A stretch of 64,000 bases of DNA from NCBI GenBank assembly GCA_020137815.1, contig CM035355.1, positions 1,349,963 to 1,413,962 of the forward strand. The letters are read 5' to 3'. This document shows, in pieces, positions 46,301 to 57,168 of the stretch (the first letter of the stretch is position 1; every line of letters starts with the position of its first letter). This DNA is from Hormiphora californensis. Lineage: Eukaryota > Ctenophora > Tentaculata > Cydippida > Pleurobrachiidae. The position numbers and the translations under genes were made by a program. The notes under the pieces are model-generated. The model ran no database searches. It was not told the origin of the DNA and saw only the letters and a list, made by a program, of their open reading frames with translations.

Positions 46301-49300
46301 CCTCCCAAATAACTCCCCATACAGGATATGTTCCCCTAACTCCCCTCTCTATAACTCACTAGCTAACTCCCCATCTCTCTGCACAGGACAGGAGCTCTGC
46401 TGCCGGTGCTGCCTACACCCAGGTCCCCCACTAACTCCCTCTGTTATAACACCCTCCCTCTCCACAACTCCTTAACTCCCCATCTCTCTCCCATCCTAAC
46501 TCCCTCTCTCCCATTGTAGGACAGGAGCTCTGCTGCCGGTGCTGCCTACACCCAGGTCCCCCACTAACTCCCTCTGTTATAACACCCTCCCTCTCCCTAA
46601 CTCCCCATCTCTCTCCCATCCTAGCTCCCTCTCTCTCCCATTGTAGGACAGGAGCTCTGCTGCCGGTGCTGCCTACACCCAGGTCGCCTCTGATACCGAT
46701 GGAGTTGTCTTCATGGTCACTGATGATGCTGCTCTCATGGCTGAGTTTGGTCTTGCTGATGGTGGTGTTGTTGCCGTCCGAGATGTGAGTATATTAGTTT
46801 AGTAGTTTAGTAAATATATTAGGGTGATCCATATTGATTTGCACTTGTGTTTTTGAAAGCTTTGTGCTAATCAGAGCCATATAATTTTTACAGGACCTTG
46901 TTCCTGGTGGAAATTGGGTCTCATAACGCCCTTTTTAGCGATCTGGAAAAATTTTTCGCTAGTGCTGTAAAGAATTTTATGGTAATAGGTCATGGTGCCG
47001 TCTCACTTACCCAAAAAGTGGTCAAAATGCAACCATTAAGGTAAGCAAACGAACTTTTTTGGACGTGAAGTAGTCCATTGTATCAGTTTTCACTCCAAAC
47101 AACCGGTTTTTGGCAGAAAAAGTATCAGAATTGCAGTTGAGGACAATAAATCGCAACAATAATGACACAAAAATCCATAAAAAATCGCCCGTTTTTGGGT
47201 GATTTTTTAAAACTCCAATTTTAGGCCGCCCAAGCCGTTCAAAACCATCAAATCACTTTAGGATCGTGTTAAGCAGAGTCTAAGCCTCAATTTGAGCCTA
47301 AAATCACGACAAAATACCCATCTGGTTCATGGTGACAGCCTTTCAAAGTGAAAAAATGGGTTTTTGACCGAATTCTAAAAATAGCTCCCAAAATCGAGTG
47401 CGAAAACCGATTGGACATAATTTTTACTAAAATGTCTTCAAAAGAGGTCATTCTTCACCTGCAAAGAGCCTTAGGCCTACCTAAATCATTTTACGGCTTG
47501 CATAAGGCTAATACCAAGACCTGATTTTTGGCACGTAGACCGCAACATAACTGGGGGTTAGACATGGTCGCTTACCCGTCCAGTGAAACCCGTTCTGAAC
47601 TTCATGTATGATCTTAGGAACCCAAAATTGTCTAATCTAAAAGATCCTGTAAAAAGTTTTGGTCCCCAACATCACATGCGACCAGGAAGGACCAAGTGCA
47701 AATCTTTATGGATCACCCTAATAGTAGTAGTTTAGAAGTAGTTTAGAAGTAGCACCACCGTCCCCCTTCTATTACCTCAACATGCATCATTATCTTTTGG
47801 TCTAGATAAGTGAGGGTGTGTTGATCAAATGAGACTTGAGCCCCACTTGAGAAGAAATTAAGTGTCTTTGAAGGAAATTAGTTACATTTCATTTCATTCT
47901 CTCCCGAATACATTTTGAGTAATGGCTTTGACAAAGTGGATAGAATAGGAGAGGAGTGCTAGTCGATCAATCATTTTAAAATGATAAATTCTATAAAAAT
48001 CTATTACATGTGTCATGTGAGTGATGAATGAATTGTAGTGTAAAGTTAGGCAGCATTTACATCTGTACCCAACACTTCATGTAGGGAATGGCTAGTGCAG
48101 TGGTTCCCCAAACTAACCCCACCCTCCCCCAAACGAATCCCATCTCTCTCCAACCCCCAAACTAACCCCCTCCACCAACCCAAAACTAACTCCCTCTCCC
48201 CCCAGTTCGCTGACGAGGAGGCTCGAGTTGCTATGGAGGGAGATGTCACTGCTGAGTCCCTTGCTACCTTCGTGTCCGCCAACCGACTTCCCTCCGTTGT
48301 TGAGTTCTCTGATGAGGTAAGAAACCATCAGAATTATAGTTCAAAGTGGCAGAAGGGTGAACCATGTTATTTTGAAATCCCCCAAAATGTTACCACACAA
48401 TCCCCCCACTAACCCCTCCTCCTACTTCAGACCGCCCCCACGATCTTCGGTGGAGACATCAAATCCCACTTCCTCATCTTCTCTGACTCTTCCTCTGAGA
48501 CCAACAAGGCCGTTCTGGCTACATTCCGAAAAGTCAGCAAGGGTATTGCTGGAAAGATGATCTGCGTTTATGTCGACACCAACAAGGCCGACAATGGAAG
48601 GATCTTGGAATTCTTCGGAATCAAGAAAGAAATGGGAGATGTTGCCCGAATCATCCTTGTAAGTGGTTTGAGAGGGCGATTTTAGGGCCCGGTTGGGGTT
48701 GAGTGACTGAGGGAAGTAATACCGGTGGGTTTTGGTACAGAGTGGGCCAAAATTGTAAACTCACCCACAGACTAGCGTGAACGCGGACACCGTGAATGAA
48801 ATTGCAGTTTGTCAGCATTTGCTCTGCGCGCGCGTCCTACGTGTCTCAGTCGGTCACAGCAAGGAAAGCCAGTTGTGTCCCCAGCAACCCCAAATGTAAT
48901 TCCACGTGGCCTTGTCGTTAGGGGAGAGCAACAGCAGGGGTAATGAAGCCCCGAGCTGCTCCACACCGCTCCCTCGTAATGGTACAGGTCCTCTTAATAT
49001 GGGTCTGGATAAGGGGATTGGTTAGATAGCAGCAATTACACAGCTTCTAGCGAGTCATGTATGTTAGATCTCAACTAAACCTCCTTAATTACCTCAGCTG
49101 GGAGAGGGAGTCGACAAGTACGCCCCTGACTTCACCGACCTGAGCGAGGAGAATCTGGCCAAATTTGCCAGCGACTATCTGTCTGGAAACCTGAAGAAAC
49201 ATCTGAACTCTGAGGAGATTCCTGATGATTGGGATTCCAAGCCCGTCAAGGTTCTGGTTGGAAAGAACTTCGCAGAGGTCGCCTATAACTCTGAGAAAGA

Positions 49301-52300
49301 TGTCCTTGTTGAGTTCTACGCTCCCTGGTGTGGACACTGCAAACAGCTGGTGCCCATCTACGATGAATTGGGTAGGTTAACCACAACGAGTGTTTCGTAT
49401 TTTCGTAGCAACACTTTTCTAACCTCTCTATCTCTATCGGATCACGCTCTATCCAGCTCTTCCTTCTGTGCGGGTGCCTTTACCCGGGTCCTCGGAAGTT
49501 ACATGTGTTGTTTGAAGAGAAATCAAAAAGTCAGGGGTTTTTGGGTTTATGAAGAAGGATATTTGTTTTTAGGGTACACAAAGAATATCGGTCACAATTC
49601 AGAAAGTCCTAAACGGGAACAACCTAAACAGGAACCGGTGCAACCTTAACGAGAAGTTCTAAACCGGCACAGCTCTCTATCATTTCTCTGTCTTCTATTC
49701 TGGCCTGCCCTGTCACGTGACTTTCCAATTTCCAGTGCTCAGGCATGAATCTGTTTTAACACAATGCTACTATCACAGTAGATGCTGACAATTTCTATCA
49801 ACTCGAGTAGGGAAATAATCAGCCTCCAAATAACAGACTAAGTCGACATCGCACTAGGATAAGGCTTCACACTTAGACAGGTCATATGCTTGACATGTTC
49901 CAATCTCTTATGGTGCTTATCACAGTCATGCTTATGATCCAAGTATGCCAATGACAACTACACATTCACCCTCTCCTAAAACAACCAGAATAGACCTCTT
50001 TCTCCAGGGTTTCATACAAAACACGGGTTACAAACACAACCCTAAACGGCCCTAAACTTATTACACACAGTCACAATCACAGTTGACATCACTTTCCGCT
50101 ATCATTACAATGTATTACCACACAACACACACAACCTGTTACCGTTTACTCAAACTTACACTCACAGTCACAACTTACTCAACAACTCACAACTCAAGGG
50201 CCACTGTCCGCCCACAACGCACAAATCGCGTGCTATTCTACCTGCTTTTTGAGTGCACTCAAGACAAACCCGACACTCGTAGATAAATCTCCGTAGGTCC
50301 AGACCCTGAATCACAACAAGCACTTCCATATCAAGACGTAAATCTAAGACCAAGGAAATGCCTAGTGGCCACTAGTTGTGAAACAAGTTTCGAACCAACG
50401 AAGAGGAACCACGGAGATCAGGCCAAGCTATATTACTGTCCATTGAACAGCACATTGAACATATCGCCAACATTTACAGGCATCGCCAACATTCACAGGC
50501 TAAAACATTTACTCCGATGTCACAACCATCTATTCAGATATCACAAACATTTACTCTGATGTAACAACCATATACTGAGACTTTCTACCAGTTACTACAT
50601 TAACATACAACGACATTTAATCCACTCATGCATGCTGTAATCTTTACTCAACAAGGCTGTCACATACAAACTGATCGGAAATGCTCCATTAATCAGTTCA
50701 TGCTACTATTACACATGCTTCCAAATTTCTAAACTTTCAGCTAGACAGGGCAGACCACTGCACTGCTATACTCATGTCCTATTTTACTATCACATTTAAA
50801 CACACTCACAACTATCAATCAAACAGTTCGAGAGTTAATCATTGTTTTTACTGACAGCACATACCTATATTGTCGCACTCACACTTTCATTACATTTACT
50901 TGTTTTATAACAGCTGTAGTTGGTGTATCCGCCTTGAAATGTAGCTCCAACCATCCTAGTCAGTTTACTCGAATAGCCATGCTATGTCTCCACTCTCCAG
51001 GATGCCGTCCCATGAGCCATGCTCATATTAAACTCAGGAAGCCACGCTTCAAGTTACGAAAGAAGGTCCAAACCAAATGAGCCATGCCCATATCAGTAAA
51101 AACAGCAACCCCCGCGAAGATGCCCTAAAAATCCTTTAGTCAGGAAACCCCAAAAGAAGTAATGTAGAAAGAATGACCACGTTTCCAATCTCCAACTAAT
51201 TTTCGTTATCAGATTCAGTTTTTCCTTCGACTGCCATGACAGTATAAACCCTACTGTGCTGTCTTGAGCATTTTCTGGATCCACCTGTAGTTGAGAAAAC
51301 TATGTGTGCTAATCCACGATTTTCATTTCAGCATTGTCAGAGTTGAAGTAAGTAAATCACCTCCTCAGCTTCTACCAAGCCCACGTGCTCATTTTCCAAT
51401 ACCAGTTAATGTCTTCTCATCTGTCACTGTAGTTCCTCCGGTTTATCCGGTGCTCCATTAGTGATTACTCCGCACACTTACATGAATTCATGGTTCATCA
51501 GAATCAACCGATACTTTTTCTCCACCCTTCATATCCTGTTGTGGTTAGGGACTTCCTGATTGTATCTCACCACGCCCGACCACCGGTTTCCTATTTATCC
51601 CTCCCTTCCAAATCCATCATGAATACGGTATTGGTGATTGCCCTCCTATCAGAGTGACACCGCGATCCAGTTTCTTGAAATTAGTACCTCCTTGTACCAC
51701 CCCATCATTCAACAAGTGCCTCTGCAAGCTTTAGTGGCGTAGTTTTCAATCGCATTGGACCTATATGCGAAATCGTAAAATCCGTCCACTACTGCATACC
51801 CCAGACACCCTCCAATGACCAATACCCGTTTCACTTTTATCAGTAATCAGTATCAGTGTAGTAGCATAACCCTTTACTTTCCGGTGTCCCCGCCATTACC
51901 CTGTCCAAAAGGGGCTGAGCTGCATCGCTACTGAACTAGTGGCAATGTCCGCTATAGTCTCCTGACTCCTTGAAGAGCAAATGCCGGACAACAGAATTGT
52001 GAAGAATCCATCCCTCACAGCCATACTGGAAAATTACTTTGCCCCTTGACACCTTATAGTTATTATATGGTGTTGATTGTATCCACCAAACAGAACGATC
52101 GAGTCATCTAGATCTGACTTTGTTCGTTTTATTCCACCTGACCAGAAATACCGGTTGTACGTCAATGTGCACCAATATGCTTGCCTCCAATTATAGTTCC
52201 ATTATGCCAGCTGGACTGGTTTATCGCACTAAAGATGTATTTCGTGCTTATCCAAATCTGTTCAGCACCATTCATGTCACCTCTACGCCCCAATGAGATT

Positions 52301-55216
52301 ACCGTCCGATCCATACCGCATTGCCGTAACCAATAAACTCCCACATACCGGTGCAGCTTATCCAGTGGTTAAAACCCACGTACCATCTGGCATCTACCCG
52401 CGATTGCAATTGTCTCATCACATTCAATTTTCCGGGGAGCAGAATCAGGTCCACCGCCAAGCTTCCATCTCTGGAACTTAGATTCCCACTTTGTATTCAC
52501 CTTCAGTATGCTGCTTTTCAGGAAATCGTTACCCAGAGTCCTCCCGTCTATTTTTCACCGAAACTCCACATCTCATATCACCAATCCTCTGGGCTCAGAG
52601 GTGATTTGAAATTCCCCATAACAGCTTCCTCCAAGTTATTCAAAACACACTGCACTGCAGCTGATACATGAAACGCTATCCATTACCCACTGGTTATCAT
52701 CGATCCCTGCCATCTCCAAGGTTACAATCAGTTACCCTCTGCAGCTCTTTGCATCCCATGTTTTTGTATCTATTCTTGATTCAGCTTTCTCCTCTATCTT
52801 TCCTTCCAACACAGCCATCAACAATAGATCTCCCCAGTCCTTTGAGTTCCGCCCCATTCCCAAAAATAACAAGATGCAAGTCCAATCTAGTTTTTCGGAT
52901 CCGGATTGCCGAAATTTCCTGGTCGATCAGTTGAAGTATCACTCGGTGTTTGTTCAGATGCTGCATGCGAATGTCGCGTGATGAGACTGTTCCCACGCAT
53001 CACTATAATCAAGTCCATAACCCAGACTTTGGTAAAGTCCATGACCTTGGCCGGTCTGGTAACGATGAGCTTCGTATAAAGAATCGATCTGCTTGTTGCA
53101 CATTTGGCTGTTCCTCCTTGGTCCCGTATACTCATCCAGATCACTCGCTGTTGCTCGTAAAACCGTCACTTCCGAACTATCTTGTGCCTTCATTCTCTCT
53201 CTCGCTTTGTATGAGAGCTCCAGCGTGGTTCCTTTTCTCACCAACTCAGTGTACGTCATGTCTTCCTGCTGCTGTATCAGCCAAACTCCAACCTCATCTT
53301 TCTCAGCCCCAGCTACCAGTGCATCTTTCAGTACCATCTCTCTGGTGTTGCGATCATCCATTCTGGGCCATCCTTTACGGGCCAGTATCGAAAGTTCGTT
53401 TGCAAATTCTGCCAGTGATTCACCCACCTTCTGCTTTCTACTCCGCAAAGTGATCCTTGCTTGAAGGGTTTGCTCCTGTGTCAACATTTCAGCCACTTCA
53501 GTCACCTTGACCTTGTACTCCTCCCATGTCAGTTCTTCCAGGTCGAAGTCCGGTATCGCGTGGTCCAACTTATCCAAGGTGTCTTCTGCTAGGTACGTTT
53601 GAAAAATACAGATTTTAGTCTGATCCTCCAACTGCTGTCCATGAGTGTATCCCTCAAACATCCTAATGTACCTCTTCATATCCATATTATTCCAATCGAA
53701 TATCGGTGGTTTTCGACTGAGTGCAGACAACTGATTTCGGTTCAGGATCAGCCCTGCGCTAGATCTGCTGTGTTCTAAGTCAGCATCAGAATTTGCTGTC
53801 CGAACTCGATCTCTCTCCCGTTTTACTAGTCGTTCCAGTGCATTGGATTGCTGATCGGTGAGATTCTCAATTTGAAATGCAGTGAGTACGTCTGCGAACA
53901 TTTCTGCGGCATTGGAAGCAGCAGTAGGGTTAGGAGTAGGATTATTCTGATTAGCCATGCTATCTCAATAATCGAATTTTCAAACAAAGTCCGTAGTAGA
54001 TCGTAGAAGGAAATCACGAAGATTAACGATGTAGGTCGTAGAAGGAAATTTTACAAAGTCCGTATCATATGATACAATTACAATTTTTTTCAAACAAAGT
54101 CCGTAGTAGGTCGTAGAAGGAAAATCAAGGATGAACAAAGTAGATCGTAGAGGGAAAACCGCGATGTTAGTGATGACAAAGTCCCTTCGGGGTCGCCAAT
54201 TTGTGCGGGTGCCTTTACCCGGGTCCTCGGAAGTTACATGTGTTGTTTGAAGAGAAATCAAAAAGTCAGGGGTTTTTGGGTTTATGAAGAAGGATATTTG
54301 TTTTTAGGGTACACAAAGAATATCGGTCACAATTCAGAAAGTCCTAAACGGGAACAACCTAAACAGGAACCGGTGCAACCTTAACGAGAAGTTCTAAACC
54401 GGCACAGCTCTCTATCATTTCTCTGTCTTCTATTCTGGCCTGCCCTGTCACGTGACTTTCCAATTTCCAGTGCTCAGGCATGAATCTGTTTTAACACAAT
54501 GCTACTATCACAGTAGATGCTGACAATTTCTATCAACTCGAGTAGGGAAATAATCAGCCTCCAAATAACAGACTAAGTCGACATCGCACTAGGATAAGGC
54601 TTCACACTTAGACAGGTCATATGCTTGACATGTTCTAATCTCCCATGGTGCTTATCACAGTCATGCTTATGATCCAAGTATGCCAATGACAACTACACAC
54701 TTCCACATCTAACCTTTCTCTTGTTAGGTGAGAAATACAAGGATCACCCTACCATTGTCATTGCCAAGATGGACTCTACCGCTAACGAGGTTGAGGATAT
54801 CAACATCAGGGGTTTCCCCACCCTCAAATTCTTCCCCAAGGGAACCGAGAATAAGGTAAGGATACATTCCTCTTTTCCAACATAAGGTCCCACCAAGTGT
54901 TTTAGTCTCCTGCTGCCTATAATTCCCCCACCCCTTGTTATCACCTTCAAGAGGATCTCTGGTCCTTTGTCTCGCCCTACAACACGTCACACTCCTTCTG
55001 CACAACCCTATTGTCATTCCATCCTTTGTTAGATCGTCCTCTCCACCCCCCTCTAACACTTCACCTTACTTCTTCTGTTCCCAATCTAACACAATCACCC
55101 CTCCACAGGTTGTCGACTACAACGGTGGCCGAACTTTGGAGGATTTCGTTTCCTTCCTTGACGGAACTCACGATGAGGCTGCTGAGGACAAGAAGGAAGC
55201 CAAGGACGAGCTCTAA
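42170..55216 (+). CDS. Protein disulfide isomerase (PDIA1/A3-like, KDEL-ending)
   Basis: Ten exons in phase: 42170-42311, 42611-42708, 43241-43340, 45906-46039, 46647-46784, 48206-48316, 48431-48658, 49098-49371, 54728-54855, 55109-55216; 486 residues. A signal peptide ([16 protein letters not shown]) is followed by thioredoxin domain a with YAPWCGHCK (exons 1-2) and cis-Pro in RGYPTLKF (exon 3). Two redox-inactive domains b and b' (exons 4-8) follow, then domain a' with [10 protein letters not shown] (exon 8) and RGFPTLKF (exon 9), an acidic tail and KDEL. This is the classical a-b-b'-a' layout and length. It oxidises and isomerises disulfides in the ER lumen. Introns carry a hAT-like element with a SINE, a Tc1-like element and an LTR retrotransposon; none disrupts coding. 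Confidence 0.93.
42932..43022. repeat. (CT)n microsatellite in PDI intron 2
   Basis: Nearly pure (CT)n. It is followed by GACTGACT and GGTAACTAT short tandem words (43095-43200) before exon 3. Confidence 0.85.
43621..44573. mobile_element. hAT-like non-autonomous element in PDI intron 3
   Basis: The ends are CCCAGTAGGAAACTTCC and GGAAGTTTCCTACTGGG. Both are flanked by GTGTCAAT (43613-43620 and 44574-44581), an 8-bp target duplication as made by hAT transposases. The 953-bp body has no transposase. It contains a copy of the GCATTATG hairpin repeat family (43745-43985) and a tRNA-derived SINE (44020-44197), so it has collected other insertions. Confidence 0.85.
44020..44197 (-). mobile_element. 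tRNA-Lys(CUU)-derived SINE
   Basis: From 44197 leftward the minus strand reads like tRNA-Lys: GCTCGGTTAGCTCAGTTGGT (A box), anticodon loop GACTCTTAATC, and GGTTCGAGCC (B box). The T stem and the 3' half of the acceptor stem do not pair (GGGTTAAAATC follows instead of ACCGAGC), so it is not a working tRNA. About 100 bp of unrelated AT-rich body and a CA/CT tail follow, as in SINEs. Confidence 0.75.
45570..45648 (+). CDS. Candidate alternative version of PDI exon 3
   Basis: An acceptor (CTGTATAG) opens a 79-nt segment reading [15 protein letters not shown], then [12 protein letters not shown]. It aligns with exon 3 ([15 protein letters not shown], then [12 protein letters not shown]) and keeps the cis-proline. 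Like exon 3 it enters in phase 0 and leaves in phase 1, so it can splice to exon 4 (GGRKSPD). It is seven codons shorter, and its donor is the weak GTCGAT, against GTCAGT in exon 3. It may be a mutually exclusive exon or a decaying duplicate. Confidence 0.55.
46387..46680 (+). repeat. Tandem triplication of the start of PDI exon 5
   Basis: The acceptor plus the first 36 exon bases ([12 protein letters not shown]) occur at 46387, 46520 and 46647, spaced 133 and 127 bp. The third is the real exon 5. The first two copies end in CAG-GTCCCC and could act as 36-nt mini-exons in phase 0. Each would add 12 residues without breaking frame. Confidence 0.85.
46822..47718. mobile_element. Tc1/mariner-like non-autonomous element in PDI intron 5
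   Basis: The ends GGGTGATCCATATTGATTTG and CAAATCTTTATGGATCACCC (imperfect complements, both continuing into CAAGTGCA or TGCACTTG) are flanked by TA. The 897-bp body has no long open frame, so no transposase. Confidence 0.8.
49467..49964 (-). repeat. 3' LTR of the gag-only element
   Basis: It is 498 bp and nearly identical to the other LTR; visible differences cluster near 49905-49912. On the coding strand it begins TGTGTAGTTG and ends CCCGCACA. Confidence 0.9.
49965..49977 (-). promoter_or_regulatory. Polypurine tract of the LTR element
   Basis: On the minus strand AGGAGAGGGTGAA directly precedes the 3' LTR. Such a tract primes plus-strand DNA synthesis in LTR retrotransposons. Confidence 0.7.
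49978..52953. other. Non-coding interior of the LTR element
   Basis: About 3 kb where pol should lie, with no frame longer than about 110 codons and no reverse-transcriptase or integrase motif on the coding strand. It is either highly decayed, which fits poorly with near-identical LTRs, or genuinely non-coding. Confidence 0.65.
52954..53958 (-). CDS. Gag-like capsid protein of the LTR element
   Basis: 334 residues starting [20 protein letters not shown]. The middle (about 80-260) is helical and Gag-like: [52 protein letters not shown]. This resembles the retrotransposon Gag (capsid) fold of Ty3/gypsy-type elements. No CCHC zinc knuckle is visible before the stop. The start lies about 240 bp inside the 5' LTR. 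Confidence 0.7.
   Translation of the reverse strand: MANQNNPTPNPTAASNAAEMFADVLTAFQIENLTDQQSNALERLVKRERDRVRTANSDADLEHSRSSAGLILNRNQLSALSRKPPIFDWNNMDMKRYIRMFEGYTHGQQLEDQTKICIFQTYLAEDTLDKLDHAIPDFDLEELTWEEYKVKVTEVAEMLTQEQTLQARITLRSRKQKVGESLAEFANELSILARKGWPRMDDRNTREMVLKDALVAGAEKDEVGVWLIQQQEDMTYTELVRKGTTLELSYKARERMKAQDSSEVTVLRATASDLDEYTGPRRNSQMCNKQIDSLYEAHRYQTGQGHGLYQSLGYGLDYSDAWEQSHHATFACSI
54181..54198 (-). promoter_or_regulatory. Primer-binding site (probably tRNA-Arg)
   Basis: The minus strand reads TGGCGACCCCGAAGGGAC, three bases after the 5' LTR. It begins TGG, as complements of tRNA-CCA ends do, and differs by about one base from what I recall for the 3' end of animal tRNA-Arg (UCG/CCG). Confidence 0.65.
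54202..54699 (-). repeat. 5' LTR of the gag-only element
   Basis: It is 498 bp, with the same length and ends as the left LTR, and would carry the element's promoter. Confidence 0.9.
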
Positions 55217-55741
55217 GCAATTCGTGCTCCTTCATAAAATAACCCTTCTTTATATTTTTAATCAACCAGTTTTTTTTGGGTTTTTATGTTGGTACTATAG
55301 TTACTCTTGAGTTGAGCTAATTGGAAAGATACTCCTAACCCCTACTGAGAAGGGCCGGGTGCCCAGATATATATCCAACCTGACTATCCCCCAGCCAACA
55401 TTTGAGTGAAAACATATATCGAGTTCTTGTGTGTCAGTATGTGGTCCGTCTGTGTGTTGAAACGTTATTATTTATTGTGATTGAATTTGTATAGAATATC
55501 GTATGTACGAATTCTTTTCCCTCTAGTACCCACAAATCTAACGTGTTTCTATTTTATGACAAAAGCAGAAGAGTTCAAACGGTTGTGTAACCAGATGTTA
55601 GCAACTGCTTCATTCTATCCGGGTCGTAACTATAGGGATCATAGGTTTGAGCTCTTCTGCACTGGTTCCTTCAAAGTGGTCAGAATAAGTTCAGGCTGTC
55701 GGCGTGCCAACAATCTGAGAATGAGGGCACTGGAGAACCGA

Positions 55742-56038
55742 CAAATTCAGATCGGGTCGGCGCCGCCTGACATATTCAGATCCGGTCGGCGCCGCCAGAC
55801 AGCTTCAGATTGGGTCGGCGCCGCCAGACAGATTCAGATCGGGTCGGCGCTGCCAGACAGATTCTGATCCGGTCGGCGCCGCCAGATAGATTGAGATTGG
55901 GTCGGCGCAGGGCGCTGCCACTGCCAGACAGATTTAGATATCGGGTCGGCGCCGCCAGACAGATTCAGATCGGGTCGGCGCCGCCAGACAGCTTCAGATT
56001 GGGTCGGCGCCGCCAGACAGATTCAGATCGGGTCGGTT
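55742..56038. repeat. GC-rich minisatellite, CAGATTCAGATCGGGTCGGC unit
   Basis: About ten copies of a 26-30-bp unit containing GATCGGGTCGGCGCCGCCAG, with substitutions and a few indels. Diverged single copies appear near 56730 and 58037, the latter inside an intron of the spectrin-like gene. Confidence 0.85.
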
Positions 56039-56237
56039 GGATTTGGTTGTTGAGTGTTAACCCTTTTTGCACCAGACCGGCTGTCTGGCGATGATGTTCT
56101 GGGTTGGAAATACTGGGTGCCATGCAAACATGCTGCTGTCTGGCGCTGTGAACCCCATCTGAGCGCACTGTCGGGGTCGGGCGCTGCCAAACTGCCATTT
56201 TGTCACGCTCATTTTTTTCTGCCAATCCCATACCTCG

Positions 56238-56323
56238 CCCCAGAAGTGACTTGTTGAGTAAGGGGGAAGAGTCTGAGAGGTCTCACACTCTTCCCCCTTA
56301 CTCCCCCCTTACTCAACAAGAAG
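56238..56323. repeat. Hairpin of two inverted TTGTTGAGTAAGGGGGAAGA arms
   Basis: The arms CTTGTTGAGTAAGGGGGAAGA and its complement CCCCCTTACTCAACAAG are separated by about 40 bp, with an extra partial arm copy. The function is unknown. Confidence 0.6.
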
Positions 56324-57168
56324 TGACGACGCGACAAATTGAAACTCGAACAATTTTGTTGTAGTGAAAATGAAATGTAATAAAAAATTCCCAAATATTA
56401 TTCTCTAAACTGAAACACTCGCTGAAAAAAATAACCTCGAGAAAACAATCCTCTTTTTTCAACGTAAACCAAAAACAGAAAACAATATGAATATCCACAT
56501 AACTAACAGATTTTTCCTTAACTTTTATTATATAAGTTTATTATAAAACAAGTCTGTGAAAATAATTTACTGGGGATAAACGGCTTTATATTACTAAAAA
56601 GTAAGGGGAGTTTAGTCACAAAAGTTGCACCATTGCTACACTCAGAGACTGCACGAGAAAGGGTCTACCAGACAGACCATTTAGTACAGACAATACAGTG
56701 ACTGGGTACTATTATATCAATCTGGCGGAGCTGACCCGATCTGAGCACACTGCTATCAAAACAGAATCGGCACCACCAGACATTCAGGATCTTGATATAA
56801 CTCTTGTTAGTTATCAAACTAAAACCGTATATCAAAAGTATAATCGTAAATCCTATAGGGTCTATCACTGGATGACCCCATTCCCCAGGGTCCTACCGCA
56901 AACACAAACCAGTTCAACACCAACAAACTCAGTTTAGTAACGCTAATAGTCCGAACTGAATGAATATACTGGTGAGGTCGTGGGTTACCCTGACAACTAT
57001 CCACCATTGCCCTACAAACAGGGTCGGGAACAGTTTCAATGTCCAATAGGGGTGTTCCATAAAGCCAGACTAGGGTTGCCCTGTGGGTGTTTCTTAAAAA
57101 TGGGAAAACAGACCGGTACCGTGCCGCTGATTGCTGTAGCTGGCACCGCAACCCAGTGGCTCTCTTAC

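Larger units (their letters stand above)
49467..54699 (-). mobile_element. Young LTR retrotransposon with gag but no visible pol, in PDI intron 8
   Basis: Two 498-bp LTRs (49467-49964 and 54202-54699) differ at only about three positions by eye, and both start TG and end CA. The 4-bp duplication CTTC flanks the element (49463-49466 and 54700-54703). The coding strand is minus: a primer-binding site follows the 5' (right) LTR and a polypurine tract precedes the 3' (left) LTR. A single 334-residue gag-like frame is intact, while the remaining 3 kb (49978-52953) has only short frames and no protease, reverse transcriptase or integrase motif. It would depend on enzymes from another element. Confidence 0.85.
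55217..57168. other. 3' flank of PDI and unresolved end of the spectrin-like gene
   Basis: No firm exon is recognised here. The minus-strand gene starting at 62.6 kb must continue or end in this stretch or further left. It also holds a GC-rich minisatellite and a hairpin, listed separately. Confidence 0.35.

Noticed and set aside
49350-49649. 99-codon plus-strand frame across the PDI intron 8 start and LTR
   Set aside because: It begins inside PDI exon 8 and runs into the LTR; the GTAGGT donor and downstream exon at 54728 explain the sequence better.
55810-56094. 94-codon frame across the GC-rich minisatellite
   Set aside because: Made of repeated units in arbitrary frame; no splice or domain support.
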